From assembly GCA_031553935.1 (NCBI GenBank), contig JAVBKS010000013.1, positions 39,612 through 103,611 of the forward strand: a stretch of 64,000 nucleotides of DNA. The letters run 5' to 3'. This stretch comes from JAISDD01 sp031553935 (GTDB lineage Bacteria > Bacillota > Syntrophomonadia > Syntrophomonadales > Syntrophomonadaceae). The notes under the pieces were generated by a model. The model was not told the origin of the DNA and searched no databases. It saw only the letters and a list, made by a program, of their open reading frames with translations. A program made the position numbers and the translations under genes. This document shows, piece after piece, positions 8,459-16,512 of the stretch (its first letter is position 1; every line of letters begins with the position of its first letter).

Positions 8459-8788
8459 GTGATTAGTATAAAAAAGGTATATTTGACGTTTGCAGTGCTC
8501 GGGGCAGTTTTGCCATATTACTTTTTCATTCAGTTTTTAATGCAAAATGGACCTGATTTAAAGCTATTAATCGACTTTCTTTTTGCCAATAATATTTCTA
8601 CCTTTTTTGCAGTTGATTTCTTCATTTCATGTGCTTTTTTTATTATTGTTATGTTTCGCGAAGCATTCAGACTTAATATGCAGAAAATGGCATGGCTTTG
8701 CTTGGTCGTTTTATGTACGGTTGGCTTGTCGTGTGCTTTCCCGCTCTTTATGTATTTTAGAGAATCATTTAAGCAGTGTGCCGATTAA
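8459..8788 (+). CDS. DUF2834 small membrane protein
   Basis: About 110 residues with three hydrophobic helices: VYLTFAVLGAVLPYYFFIQF, ISTFFAVDFFISCAFFIIV and WLCLVVLCTVGLSCAFPLFM. The family signatures LPYYFF, NNISTFFAVD and FPLFMYFRE are all present. The function of DUF2834 proteins is unknown; they sit in the cytoplasmic membrane. The start is doubtful. GTG at 8459 overlaps the ribosome binding site AGGAG, whereas ATA at 8468-8470 lies eight bases after it and would give the usual MKKVYLTFAVLG. A TTG at 8417 has no binding site. Confidence 0.85.
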   Translation: MISIKKVYLTFAVLGAVLPYYFFIQFLMQNGPDLKLLIDFLFANNISTFFAVDFFISCAFFIIVMFREAFRLNMQKMAWLCLVVLCTVGLSCAFPLFMYFRESFKQCAD

Positions 8789-8930
8789 TTAGTTATGCAA
8801 ACGAGAACCATGAGGACGCTTGCACGGTGAAGTTAACAAAGAATTTTTCGAATTAAATAAACATTTCCATTTAGAGGTTGATTTCGCCGCCAGTATTAGA
8901 TATAAATGCAACTTCACAATCCCATCAATA
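8789..8930. other. Intergenic stretch with no supported gene
   Basis: This gap between the DUF2834 gene and the next terminator holds no gene I can support. A short open frame from a TTG near 8830 into the terminator (about 40 codons) has no ribosome binding site and no recognisable motif. Confidence 0.4.
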
Positions 8931-8974
8931 GAAAACAGCAGGCATTAGCGTCTGGAATACACTAATGCCTGCTG
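8931..8974 (-). terminator. Rho-independent terminator after the Ig-like gene
   Basis: CAGCAGGCATTAG (8936-8948) pairs perfectly with CTAATGCCTGCTG (8962-8974), a 13-bp stem. On the minus strand it is followed by TTTTC. It lies 21 bases past the stop of the 8996-9691 gene and can also stop readthrough from the plus-strand gene. Confidence 0.8.
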
Positions 8975-8995
8975 ACAAACTATTTACTGCCCTTT

Positions 8996-9691
8996 CTACC
9001 CACAATCAATTAGAGTAAATGTCATTTCATCTGTCTGTATACATGGCGGTGTTGTAGATGTAGCAGTTACAGTATAATTGCCAGGTTCTGTCAATGGCGG
9101 AATGGTTACTTGCCAACTAAGGAACTCATTAATGGTTGTGGTGGTATTAATTGCTCCACCAGGTCCACTAATTGTTATTTCCAGCCCGGAGTTTGGCGGG
9201 CCCGTACCAACAATTTGTGTCACTGGTAAACATACCGTGCAACCTGCCAGAGGTTCAATAAAAAAAAGAAAAGCGCATGTTTGACACGACTCCGTGTAAG
9301 TAACAGTGGCTGTATCGCTAACGCATTGCTCTACTTGCTGGCTTGCAGTGAACACGTAATTCCCCTCCGAAAGTGGCGGAACTGTTATCTGCCAACTACC
9401 ATCAGGGTTTACGGTTGTAGTAGAGCAGAATTCCGTCATTTCATTTCCCAGTATACAAAAGGTGAGCAGCGCTCCGGGTGTACCGATCCCACTGGCAAAC
9501 GTAAGTGAACAATCAGTCGATCCTGAAACCGGGGACAGAATCACAGGTGCCGGCGGGCATGGCGTTACTGGAGGGCAAGGCGGCATTGGTGGACAAGGTG
9601 CTGGACGACATAAAGGCCGACAGCATCTACTTCGGGGCGCTATGCAGTTGAGGTTTATACATCGAGGCCCAAAAATATTGCATCGTTTCAT
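8996..9691 (-). CDS. Cys/Pro-rich protein with two Ig-like repeats, probably surface or spore coat
   Basis: About 231 residues. A Cys- and Pro-rich head with PCPPMPPCPPVTPCPP is followed by two related domains of roughly 85 residues, each with a GSWQITVPPL or LSWQVTIPPL strand, then a Y-V/T-FTAS-like strand, like bacterial Ig-like repeats. About 20 cysteines suggest disulfides or metal cross-linking. There is no signal peptide or sorting motif, which fits a spore-surface protein loaded from the mother cell, but that is inference. The start ATG at 9691 is preceded by AAAGGA. GCATAAAAT upstream (9740-9748) resembles a sigma-E/K -10, with no convincing -35. Confidence 0.65.
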   Translation of the reverse strand: MKRCNIFGPRCINLNCIAPRSRCCRPLCRPAPCPPMPPCPPVTPCPPAPVILSPVSGSTDCSLTFASGIGTPGALLTFCILGNEMTEFCSTTTVNPDGSWQITVPPLSEGNYVFTASQQVEQCVSDTATVTYTESCQTCAFLFFIEPLAGCTVCLPVTQIVGTGPPNSGLEITISGPGGAINTTTTINEFLSWQVTIPPLTEPGNYTVTATSTTPPCIQTDEMTFTLIDCG

Positions 9692-9748
9692 AAATACACA
9701 TCCTTTGATATTCATGCTTCTACCTTATGCGCAATATCCATTTTATGC

Positions 9749-10031
9749 TACATTGTCGCAGCATTTCGATAATAGAATTCTCACAGACAGAAAGCATTAC
9801 ACATCCTCTCTGCTCATCCTCCCCAAAAACTATCTCCAACTATACAATAATAAAATGAGGCCAGAAAAAGTAAAAAATCCCTCGAATTGAGAGATTCTAT
9901 TGCAAGTGTGACCAATTTTTTACTTGATACTTTAAGAATATTTCATGTGCCAATAATAGATGTAATCTGCGTCGGAAACCGCTTGTTCCTACTAATGCTC
10001 AGCTTTTCAAATACTGTAAGACCATTCATCA
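9749..10031. other. Intergenic stretch with no supported gene
   Basis: This AT-rich gap between the Ig-like gene and tRNA-Leu shows no convincing gene, terminator or repeat. Confidence 0.4.
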
Positions 10032-10117
10032 TGGTGCGGGTGAAGGGACTTGAACCCCCACAGCCTTGCGACTACATGGACCTGAACCATGCGCGTCTGC
10101 CATTCCGCCACACCCGC
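10032..10117 (-). tRNA. tRNA-Leu (anticodon CAG)
   Basis: On the minus strand the 86-base gene starts GCGGGTG and ends CACCCGC followed by an encoded ACCA. The anticodon arm CATGG-TTCAGGT-CCATG carries CAG, reading CUG. The long variable arm and the T-arm GGGGGTTCAAGTCCC are typical of class II tRNA-Leu. Confidence 0.95.
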
Positions 10118-10179
10118 GTAAAACATATAAGCAAAGCTATTATAGTTTATGATTTCCGTACTTGTCAAGGTGTGCTAGA

Positions 10180-11151
10180 TTAAATCGTTTGGTCACGATA
10201 CTGCTTTCCTTGCCAAGAATTTCTAGCCTTGAGGGTCTTGTCGATATCGTTTAATACCGCTCTTTTATTTTTGACCCACTGAGGAGCTATCAGAATATCT
10301 TTGGGTCCATCCCCAGTTAAGCGATGAATGACCATAGTAGGAGGCAGATGTTCTAAGCTATCGGCCACTAGTTCTATGTATTCTGGCTGCGATAATAGTG
10401 TAAAAGGCCTTGTATTATAAGCATTCCCGAGTTCAGTTCCCTCAAGAATGTTAAGCATATGGATCTTTATTCCTTGTATCGGCAAACTCGCTAAGTATTT
10501 GATCGTACTTAACATATCTTCAGCGGTTTCGCCAGGTAAACCTAAAATGATATGAACGCAGATTTCGATTCCTTTGTTATTGAGCATTTTTACGGCATTA
10601 AAAAAGTCATTTAAGTTGTAACCCAGTTTAAGATATTGCATACTCTTTTCGTGGATTGACTGCAGGCCAATTTCAATTGACAGATAGGTTAGCTCATCAA
10701 ATTGTTTTAGGACCTCAATTACTGGTAAAGACAAGCAATCGGGGCGAGTTGCAATTGCTAATCCTACCACATCTTCTCCAGCTAGGGCTTCATGATAAAT
10801 CGCCATTAATTTTGCCGGATCATCATAAGTATTGCTAAACCCCTGCAAGTATGCAATATATTTACTAGTTGGCCATTTGTTAGATCTAAGATTCTTTCCG
10901 TATATAAATTGATCCTGTAAATTCATGTACCTTTGACCAGCGAAATCAGCAGAACCACGCCCGCTGCAAAATATGCAGCCGCTGGTTCCTAGTAGACCGT
11001 CACGGTTCGGGCAAGAAAACCCTGCGTCCAATTGAATTTTCGTGACTTTGCAACCAAATTTTTGTTTCCAATAATAGTCAACACTGAGGTAGCGCTTTCC
11101 ATTCCATAAAAGCGTTTCATCACAAGATGTTTTCATGGTACTGTCCAGCAA
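10180..11151 (-). CDS. ytqA: TIGR01212-type radical SAM protein (YtqA-like)
   Basis: A 323-residue radical SAM protein close to Bacillus YtqA. The cluster cysteines follow the unusual wide pattern: Cys47 (SCPNRDG), Cys59 and Cys62 (GCIFCSGRG). The barrel continues with IATRPDCLS, SIEIGLQSIHEKSM and HIILGLPGETAEDM. The reaction is not one I can name with certainty. It directly follows ribH and may be the last gene of the rib operon. The start is uncertain: TTG at 11149 is two bases after AGGAG, a CTG is five bases after it, and the first ATG is 17 bases after it. Confidence 0.85.
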   Translation of the reverse strand: MLDSTMKTSCDETLLWNGKRYLSVDYYWKQKFGCKVTKIQLDAGFSCPNRDGLLGTSGCIFCSGRGSADFAGQRYMNLQDQFIYGKNLRSNKWPTSKYIAYLQGFSNTYDDPAKLMAIYHEALAGEDVVGLAIATRPDCLSLPVIEVLKQFDELTYLSIEIGLQSIHEKSMQYLKLGYNLNDFFNAVKMLNNKGIEICVHIILGLPGETAEDMLSTIKYLASLPIQGIKIHMLNILEGTELGNAYNTRPFTLLSQPEYIELVADSLEHLPPTMVIHRLTGDGPKDILIAPQWVKNKRAVLNDIDKTLKARNSWQGKQYRDQTI

Positions 11152-11156
11152 TTCTC

Positions 11157-11621
11157 CTAAATTTGTTGGAATAAGTTTACCATCTCTATAGCAGTTATTG
11201 CTGCATCTACGCCTTTGTTTCCTGCTTTAGTCCCCGCGCGCTCGATAGCTTGTTCAATGGTATCGGCGGTAATGACACCATAAATAATTGGTTTTCCCGA
11301 TTCAAGTCCAACTTGAGCAATCCCTTTAGTAATTTCAGCGGAAACATATTCGAAATGAGGAGTCCCTCCTCTGATCACTGCGCTTAAACAAATGATAGCA
11401 TCATAAGGTTTTGCTGCTAAACGCTTAGCTACAAGGGGCATTTCAAATGCTCCTGGAATCCATATGATTTCGATGTTCTCTTCGGAAATACCATGGCGAA
11501 CCAGTGTATCCAGACATCCGCTTAGTAGTTTTGAAGTGATAAATTCATTAAAGCGTGATACTATGACAGCCAGTTTTTGACCATCACCAATTAAATTGCC
11601 GGAATAAACTTTTGCTTGCAT
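11157..11621 (-). CDS. ribH: 6,7-dimethyl-8-ribityllumazine synthase
   Basis: Condenses the ribBA-derived dihydroxybutanone phosphate with the ribityl-pyrimidine, the penultimate step of riboflavin synthesis, usually in an icosahedral capsid. SRFNEFITSKLL, IWIPGAFEMPLVAKRLA, AVIRGGTPHFEYV and the C-terminal RAGTKAGNKGVDAA are the family motifs, in order. I start at the ATG at 11619-11621, five bases after GGAGG; an adjacent ATG lies two bases after it. Third step in the FMN-riboswitch operon. Confidence 0.95.
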   Translation of the reverse strand: MQAKVYSGNLIGDGQKLAVIVSRFNEFITSKLLSGCLDTLVRHGISEENIEIIWIPGAFEMPLVAKRLAAKPYDAIICLSAVIRGGTPHFEYVSAEITKGIAQVGLESGKPIIYGVITADTIEQAIERAGTKAGNKGVDAAITAIEMVNLFQQI

Positions 11622-11639
11622 CATTACCTCCACTTTTCT

Positions 11640-12836
11640 TTATGGGTTTATTAACATATGACCCAATTTTTCTTTTTTGGTTTTTAAATAATTGCGGTTT
11701 TCTAGCTTGGAAAGCATTTCGATCGGAACTCTTTCAACGATTTCCAGCCCATAGCCTTCCAATCCTTTGACCTTTTTGGGGTTATTAGTTAAGAGGCGAA
11801 TTCTATGAATGCCTAGATCAACCAGTATTTGAGCTCCAATTCCATAATCTCTTAAATCAGCAGGAAAGCCTAGCTCAAGATTTGCTTCTACTGTATCTCT
11901 TCCTAAGTCTTGAAGCTTGTAGGCCTTAATCTTATTGCAAAGTCCAATTCCTCTACCCTCTTGGCGCATGTACAATACAACTCCCTGGCCTTCTTGTTCA
12001 ATCATACTTAAGGCAGCATCTAATTGATCACCGCAATCACAGCGCTTTGAAGCAAAGACATCGCCTGTCAAGCACTCAGAATGTACTCGCACTAGAACCG
12101 GATCATCAGGTTTCCAATTGCCTTTAACAATAGCTAAATGCTCTTTTTCATCTAGCAAAGAATTATAGGCAACAGCCGTAAATATGCCGAATCTAGTCGG
12201 TAGCTGGGCGTCGTCTACGCGAATTATCATTTTTTCTTGTCGTCTTCGATATTCGATCAAGTCAGCAATTGTGATGACCTTTATATTGTGCTCCTGAGAA
12301 AACTTAATTAATTCAGGCATGCGCGCCATAGAACCGTCACTATTCATGATTTCACAGATTACCGCGGCAGGATAAAGGCCGGCTAAGGCTGTCAGATCAA
12401 TCGATCCTTCAGTATGTCCAGCGCGCTTCAATACTCCTCCAGTTTTATAACGCAGAGGGAAAATATGACCTGGTCGCCTGAAATCAGCTGGTTGGCTCTG
12501 CTTATCTATAAGTTTAATAATGGTTTCAGACCTTTCAAAAGCCGAGATTCCAGTTGTGGTTTGTTTGTAGTCGACCGATACAGTAAAGGCCGTTTCATGG
12601 TTATCGGTGTTTTCGAAAACCATGGGTTTGATGTTCAATTCATCTAAGCGTTCTCCTAACATCGGAACACAAATTAGACCCCGAGCATGGGTTGCCATAA
12701 AATTTATTATTTCTGGAGTTGCTCTTTCAGCGGCAATGATTAAGTCACCTTCATTCTCACGGTCTTCATCATCGACCATGATAAGCATTTCTCCATTCTT
12801 TATTGCTCTGATTCCTTCTTCTATTGAGCTTATCAT
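11640..12836 (-). CDS. ribBA: Bifunctional DHBP synthase / GTP cyclohydrolase II
   Basis: Supplies both precursors of riboflavin. Residues about 1-200 are the RibB domain (DDEDRENEGDLI, FMATHARGLICVP, RRPGHIFPLR, HTEGSIDL). The rest is RibA, with VRVHSECLTGDVFASKRCDCGDQ holding the zinc-binding cysteines and YMRQEGRGIGL. About 399 residues is normal for the fusion. I take the ATG at 12836, preceded by GGGAGGAAAAGTA; an ATG five codons upstream lies in the binding site. It lies between ribE and ribH. Confidence 0.96.
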   Translation of the reverse strand: MISSIEEGIRAIKNGEMLIMVDDEDRENEGDLIIAAERATPEIINFMATHARGLICVPMLGERLDELNIKPMVFENTDNHETAFTVSVDYKQTTTGISAFERSETIIKLIDKQSQPADFRRPGHIFPLRYKTGGVLKRAGHTEGSIDLTALAGLYPAAVICEIMNSDGSMARMPELIKFSQEHNIKVITIADLIEYRRRQEKMIIRVDDAQLPTRFGIFTAVAYNSLLDEKEHLAIVKGNWKPDDPVLVRVHSECLTGDVFASKRCDCGDQLDAALSMIEQEGQGVVLYMRQEGRGIGLCNKIKAYKLQDLGRDTVEANLELGFPADLRDYGIGAQILVDLGIHRIRLLTNNPKKVKGLEGYGLEIVERVPIEMLSKLENRNYLKTKKEKLGHMLINP

Positions 12837-12916
12837 TACTTTTCCTCCCATCGAGTGCCTTTTTGTTTTGAAATATTTATTTTACGTTTATGATTGCCTG
12901 CAATAGCCAATATTAA

Positions 12917-13576
12917 TTATATAAAGCCATTTTCAGCAAGAAATCCAAGATTCAGGCGTTTTTCATTTTTTGCCCCTGGGGGATGCAATAGTTTTTCAAT
13001 ATAGCGCCCGATTATATCACTTTCAATGTTGACTAGTTCCCCTATCTCCTTATTTCCCAGGGTTGTATAATGCGCGGTATGCGGAATAAGCGAAACACTA
13101 AAGCTTTCGTCATTCGCCTCCACAACAGTTAGACTTATGCCGTCAATGGCAATTGATCCTTTGGTAACTGTATAACGCATAATTTCAGGAGGAGCAGCAA
13201 AAGTAAATACTATCGCTATCTCACTCTTTCGTTTGTCGGTGATTCGTCCTATTCCATCAACATGTCCTTGGACTATATGGCCACCTAAGCGATCTTCAAG
13301 TCTTAGAGCACGTTCAAGATTAACTTCGCTTCCAACCTTTAGTTTTCCTAAAGTAGTCTTACTTACAGTCTCTGGCATAGCCTCAACACTAAACTCATTT
13401 GCAGAGTAATTTACAACCGTTAAGCAAACTCCATTTACCGCAATACTATCACCTAATTTTACTTGTTGCAGTACCTTGTCAGCTTGAATGGTTAATTTCA
13501 TTGACTTTGAATTGCTTACCATTGTCGAAAGCTTACCTTTTTCTTCAATTAATCCCGTAAAGATATCGATCACCAT
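12917..13576 (-). CDS. ribE: Riboflavin synthase, alpha subunit
   Basis: Dismutates two lumazines to riboflavin. Two similar lumazine-binding halves are visible: FTGLIEEKG with GDSIAVNGVCLTV, then GGHIVQGHVDGIG with KGSIAIDGISLTV. About 219 residues is normal. The ribD stop TGA overlaps the ATG at 13574-13576 (ATGGTGA), so translation may be coupled. However, GGTGATC downstream looks like a ribosome binding site and ATC at 13562-13564 occupies the place of the family's usual Met before FTG, so the true start is open. Confidence 0.93.
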   Translation of the reverse strand: MVIDIFTGLIEEKGKLSTMVSNSKSMKLTIQADKVLQQVKLGDSIAVNGVCLTVVNYSANEFSVEAMPETVSKTTLGKLKVGSEVNLERALRLEDRLGGHIVQGHVDGIGRITDKRKSEIAIVFTFAAPPEIMRYTVTKGSIAIDGISLTVVEANDESFSVSLIPHTAHYTTLGNKEIGELVNIESDIIGRYIEKLLHPPGAKNEKRLNLGFLAENGFI

Positions 13577-14676
13577 CCCGTATATGCTGTAACCAGCAAA
13601 TCATCATCCATACTTTCTACTTTGACATGGCGTAGCTGCCATGCATCATTCATTTTTTCGATACCATTTCCGCCTACTGGCGAAACCGCATGCTGACCCC
13701 CGATTATTTTGGGGGCAATAAACCAATGAACCTTGTCGATTAAACCCGCATGCAACATTGAAGCATTAAGTGCTGCTCCTCCTTCTAGTAGAATGCTCAT
13801 TATGCCCATCTCAGCTAATTTGCCAAGCGCAATATCAAGTGGAATCTCATAGGCTTCACCAGCACATTCAATGATCTTTACTCCTCTATCAGCCAAAGCC
13901 AATTTTTTCGCAGAATCACTATTTTCACTGCAAATAATAATCGTATCTTGGGTCTTGCAGGTTTTAACCAAAGTAGCATCTAATGGCAATCGGAGATCGC
14001 CGTCGATTATTACTCTAATAGGATCCCTCTTATTCGGGCTATTAATTCTGGTATTAAGCTGGGGATCATCCGCAAGGACAGTTCCACTGCCTACCATAAT
14101 GGCATCATATGTGTTGCGAAGTTGATGTACAAATTCACGAGATTTTTCACAGCTTACCCAACGCGAATCACCACTGGCGCTAGCGATTTTTCCATCTAGA
14201 GTCATGGCAACCTTTAAAGTTACAAAGGGCCGATTAAAAACAATATACTTGCAGAAGAATTCATTAAGTTGCTTGGCTTCATCTTCTAGTACCCCGACTT
14301 GCGTTATTATCCCGGCAGCATTGAGTAATTGCTCACCTTTTCCTGACATCAGCGGGTTGGGATCCAGCATCGCAATGACTACCTTTTTAATTCCTGCGTT
14401 AATTATAGCTGTAGTGCATGGCGGGGTTTTACCAAAATGACAACAAGGCTCTAAAGTGACGAAAAGAGTTGCTCCCCTAGCTTCCGCCCCAGCTTCTTCA
14501 AGTGCAATTATTTCTGCATGAGCTGTTCCTGCCTTTTGATGATAACCTCGTCCGATAATCTGACCATCTTTTAGTATCAATGCTCCCACCATAGGATTAG
14601 GACTAGTGCGGCCATAAGCTTTTCGGGCCAGTTCTAAGGCCAAGGTCATATAATCCTGCTCATTTCTTATCTGCAT
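13570..14676 (-). CDS. ribD: Bifunctional diaminohydroxyphosphoribosylaminopyrimidine deaminase / reductase
   Basis: Deaminates and then reduces the product of GTP cyclohydrolase II. The N-terminal cytidine-deaminase-like domain has HAEIIAL and PCCHFGKTPPC, the zinc ligands; the C-terminal reductase has VTLKVAMTLDGKIA and the nucleotide-binding LLEGGAALNASML. About 368 residues from the ATG at 14676, which has AAGGAG four bases upstream. A reading-frame extension beyond this start runs back into the riboswitch terminator and is not coding. First gene of the rib operon. Confidence 0.95.
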   Translation of the reverse strand: MQIRNEQDYMTLALELARKAYGRTSPNPMVGALILKDGQIIGRGYHQKAGTAHAEIIALEEAGAEARGATLFVTLEPCCHFGKTPPCTTAIINAGIKKVVIAMLDPNPLMSGKGEQLLNAAGIITQVGVLEDEAKQLNEFFCKYIVFNRPFVTLKVAMTLDGKIASASGDSRWVSCEKSREFVHQLRNTYDAIMVGSGTVLADDPQLNTRINSPNKRDPIRVIIDGDLRLPLDATLVKTCKTQDTIIICSENSDSAKKLALADRGVKIIECAGEAYEIPLDIALGKLAEMGIMSILLEGGAALNASMLHAGLIDKVHWFIAPKIIGGQHAVSPVGGNGIEKMNDAWQLRHVKVESMDDDLLVTAYTGW

Positions 14677-14689
14677 ACTACTCCTTAAA

Positions 14690-14714
14690 TAAAAAAGAAC
14701 CCTTATTCGGGTTC
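14690..14714 (-). terminator. Riboswitch-controlled terminator ahead of ribD
   Basis: On the minus strand GAACCC (14709-14714) pairs with GGGTTC (14697-14702) and is followed by a run of T. It lies between the FMN aptamer and the ribD ribosome binding site. A second hairpin with a TTCG loop, GCATA-TTCG-TATGC (14731-14744), lies between aptamer and terminator and may take part in the switch. Confidence 0.75.
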
Positions 14715-14754
14715 GGGATAACAAATATAGGCATACGAATATGCATATTGTCTT

Positions 14755-14866
14755 TCTTCTCCCATCCAGACTTTGACTGTCGGCTTCGGACTCTCACCGA
14801 ATCATGCATTACGCTCGCGGGCTTTACCGCCGATTGGGAATTTCACCCATCCCCGAAGAAAGCATT
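14755..14866 (-). promoter_or_regulatory. FMN riboswitch (RFN element)
   Basis: The minus strand carries the conserved RFN blocks in order: CTTCGGGGATGGGTGAAATT, then GGCGGTAAAGCCCGCGAGC, GATTCGGTGAGAGTCCGAAG, CCGACAGT and GTCTGGATGGGAGAAG. It lies directly upstream of ribD and is followed by an intrinsic terminator, so FMN binding should stop transcription of ribD-ribE-ribBA-ribH. Confidence 0.97.
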
Positions 14867-14881
14867 TATTTATTTTTAACA

Positions 14882-14910
14882 ATAGTATCACTAGTGCATG
14901 CGCTGGTCAA
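14882..14910 (-). promoter_or_regulatory. SigA-type promoter of the rib operon
   Basis: TTGACC (14905-14910), a 17-base spacer and TACTAT (14882-14887) on the minus strand, placing the start about ten bases before the FMN aptamer. Confidence 0.75.
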
Positions 14911-14951
14911 GTTTGCAATTATTACTTGCTCAACAGCAAGCATAAAATTCA

Positions 14952-15602
14952 TTAAAAGAGTTCTTTTAATTGCTTAACTGCATGCGTTGGGTTATTGGCT
15001 TTGAAAACAAATGATCCCGCCACTAATACATCACAGCCTGCTGCCACTACTTTTCGGCCGGTTTCTGGATTGATTCCACCATCAACTTGAATTAAAGCAG
15101 CCGATTTTTTTGCTCCTAGCATACTCTTTAGTTCGACGATTTTAGGAATTACCCCTTGAATAAAGCTCTGTCCGCCGAATCCAGGGTTTACTGACATTAG
15201 CAAAACTAGATCAATTTCTTCAATAATGCATTCCAATACATTTACAGGAGTTGCAGGGTTTAAGGCTACACCTGCTTTTATATTAGCTGCTTTTATCATA
15301 GCAATTGTGCGATGCAAATGAGGGCAGGCTTCTTCATGAACGGTTATGAGATCGGAACCCGCCTTAATAAAATCTGGAATCAATAAATCCGGCTTTTCAA
15401 TCATCAAATGGACGTCGAAGAATAAATTCGTTTCCTTCCTTAAATTGCTGACAACCGGTGGCCCTATGGTTAGGTTGGGAACAAAGTGACCGTCCATAAC
15501 ATCAATATGAAGCCAATCGGCGCCAGCCTTTTCTACTTCTTTTATGCTTTCAGCTAAGCGCGCGAAGTTTGCTGCTAATAACGAGGGTGCGATCAATGTC
15601 AT
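14952..15602 (-). CDS. rpe: Ribulose-phosphate 3-epimerase
   Basis: Interconverts ribulose-5-phosphate and xylulose-5-phosphate. The TIM-barrel motifs IAPSLLAANFARL, LHIDVMDGHFVPN, FDVHLMIEKP, VNPGFGGQSFI and IQVDGGINPET are all present; the metal ligands are the His and Asp residues of DVMDGHF and related strands. I start at the ATG at 15602 (MTLIAPSLLAANF), the family N-terminus; an ATG at 15635 within rsgA would add 11 residues and neither has a strong binding site. Last gene of the priA-to-rpe block; it overlaps or abuts rsgA. Confidence 0.95.
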   Translation of the reverse strand: MTLIAPSLLAANFARLAESIKEVEKAGADWLHIDVMDGHFVPNLTIGPPVVSNLRKETNLFFDVHLMIEKPDLLIPDFIKAGSDLITVHEEACPHLHRTIAMIKAANIKAGVALNPATPVNVLECIIEEIDLVLLMSVNPGFGGQSFIQGVIPKIVELKSMLGAKKSAALIQVDGGINPETGRKVVAAGCDVLVAGSFVFKANNPTHAVKQLKELF

Positions 15603-15606
15603 TTTT

Positions 15607-16488
15607 TTAATACTTCTCTCTTTCTCTGCACTCATTGAGTAGTAACAAATAATTATTATATCTAAATTCAGCGATTATGTTTTCGTTAACCGCAGCTTTA
15701 ATCCCACAGTTCAATTCTTTGTCATGATAACAATCTGCATATTGGCAGTTTATTGAGCAATCAGAAAAATCCGGATAATAATCTCTAAGTTCTCTGCTTC
15801 TAAAATTCGGTAATTCAAGAGAACTAAAGCCTGGGGTGTCCGCTATCCACCCTCCGGTTGTTAGGGGATATAATTCGACATGCCTGGTTGTATGTTTGCC
15901 CCGCCCTATTTTGCTACTTACTTCTTGCGTCCTTATTCTCTCTCCTTCAGGAGCTAGGCGGTTAATTAATGTAGACTTGCCTACACCTGATGGTCCAGCC
16001 ATGACAGCAATATTTTCGCTAATTAAACTCCTCAGCTCTGTAATGCCCTCATCTTCCCCTTTAGTGGTTACGATCAGTTTTATGCCATGCCGCGGATAAT
16101 AATCAAGTATCTGCTCAGTAGTTTTGTCAGGTTCTAAATCAGATTTGTTCAAGAGGATGCAAGGTTTTAGCCCATGAAAGTATGTCAGTAATAAGAGGCG
16201 ATCCAGGAGTAATAAATTGGGAGCTGGTTTATTGAAGGCGAAGACGATAATAACCAGATTAACATTTGCGATCCGAGGGCGGTAGAGCTGGTTTATTCGA
16301 GGAAGAATTTTTTCTAGCACTCCTCGGCCATCATCAAGAAGACTTATTTCAACGCGGTCGCCGGTTGTAGCCATTTCTTTAATTCGGCCCCGCATTTTAC
16401 ACTCGATTATTGTTCCGTTTGCCACCTGTACATAGTAGAAACTACTATACTTCTTCAATATAGTACCTTCCACTTTAACAAACTGCAT
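15607..16488 (-). CDS. rsgA: Ribosome small subunit-dependent GTPase RsgA
   Basis: A circularly permuted GTPase that checks late 30S subunit assembly. An OB-fold N-terminus is followed by G4 (LLNKSDL), then G1 (GPSGVGKSTLIN) and G3 (DTPGF), the permuted order, and a C-terminal zinc knuckle with Cys/His residues (DCSINCQYADCYHDKELNC). The 293-residue length is normal. ATG start with AGGTGGG upstream. Conserved position between prkC and rpe. Confidence 0.96.
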   Translation of the reverse strand: MQFVKVEGTILKKYSSFYYVQVANGTIIECKMRGRIKEMATTGDRVEISLLDDGRGVLEKILPRINQLYRPRIANVNLVIIVFAFNKPAPNLLLLDRLLLLTYFHGLKPCILLNKSDLEPDKTTEQILDYYPRHGIKLIVTTKGEDEGITELRSLISENIAVMAGPSGVGKSTLINRLAPEGERIRTQEVSSKIGRGKHTTRHVELYPLTTGGWIADTPGFSSLELPNFRSRELRDYYPDFSDCSINCQYADCYHDKELNCGIKAAVNENIIAEFRYNNYLLLLNECREREKY

Positions 16489-16512
16489 ATTTTCCCACCT
16501 GCAAAAACATTA

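Noticed and set aside
8830..8952. Short open frame of about 40 codons before the Ig-like terminator
   Set aside because: No ribosome binding site, it runs into the terminator stem and has no recognised motif.
9887..10183. Plus-strand open frame of 98 codons
   Set aside because: It runs antisense through tRNA-Leu and its peptide is the well-known spurious product of that tRNA sequence; no ribosome binding site.
14677..14724. Longer ribD start upstream of 14676
   Set aside because: The extra codons lie in the riboswitch terminator, and the ATG at 14676 has a good binding site and matches the family N-terminus.
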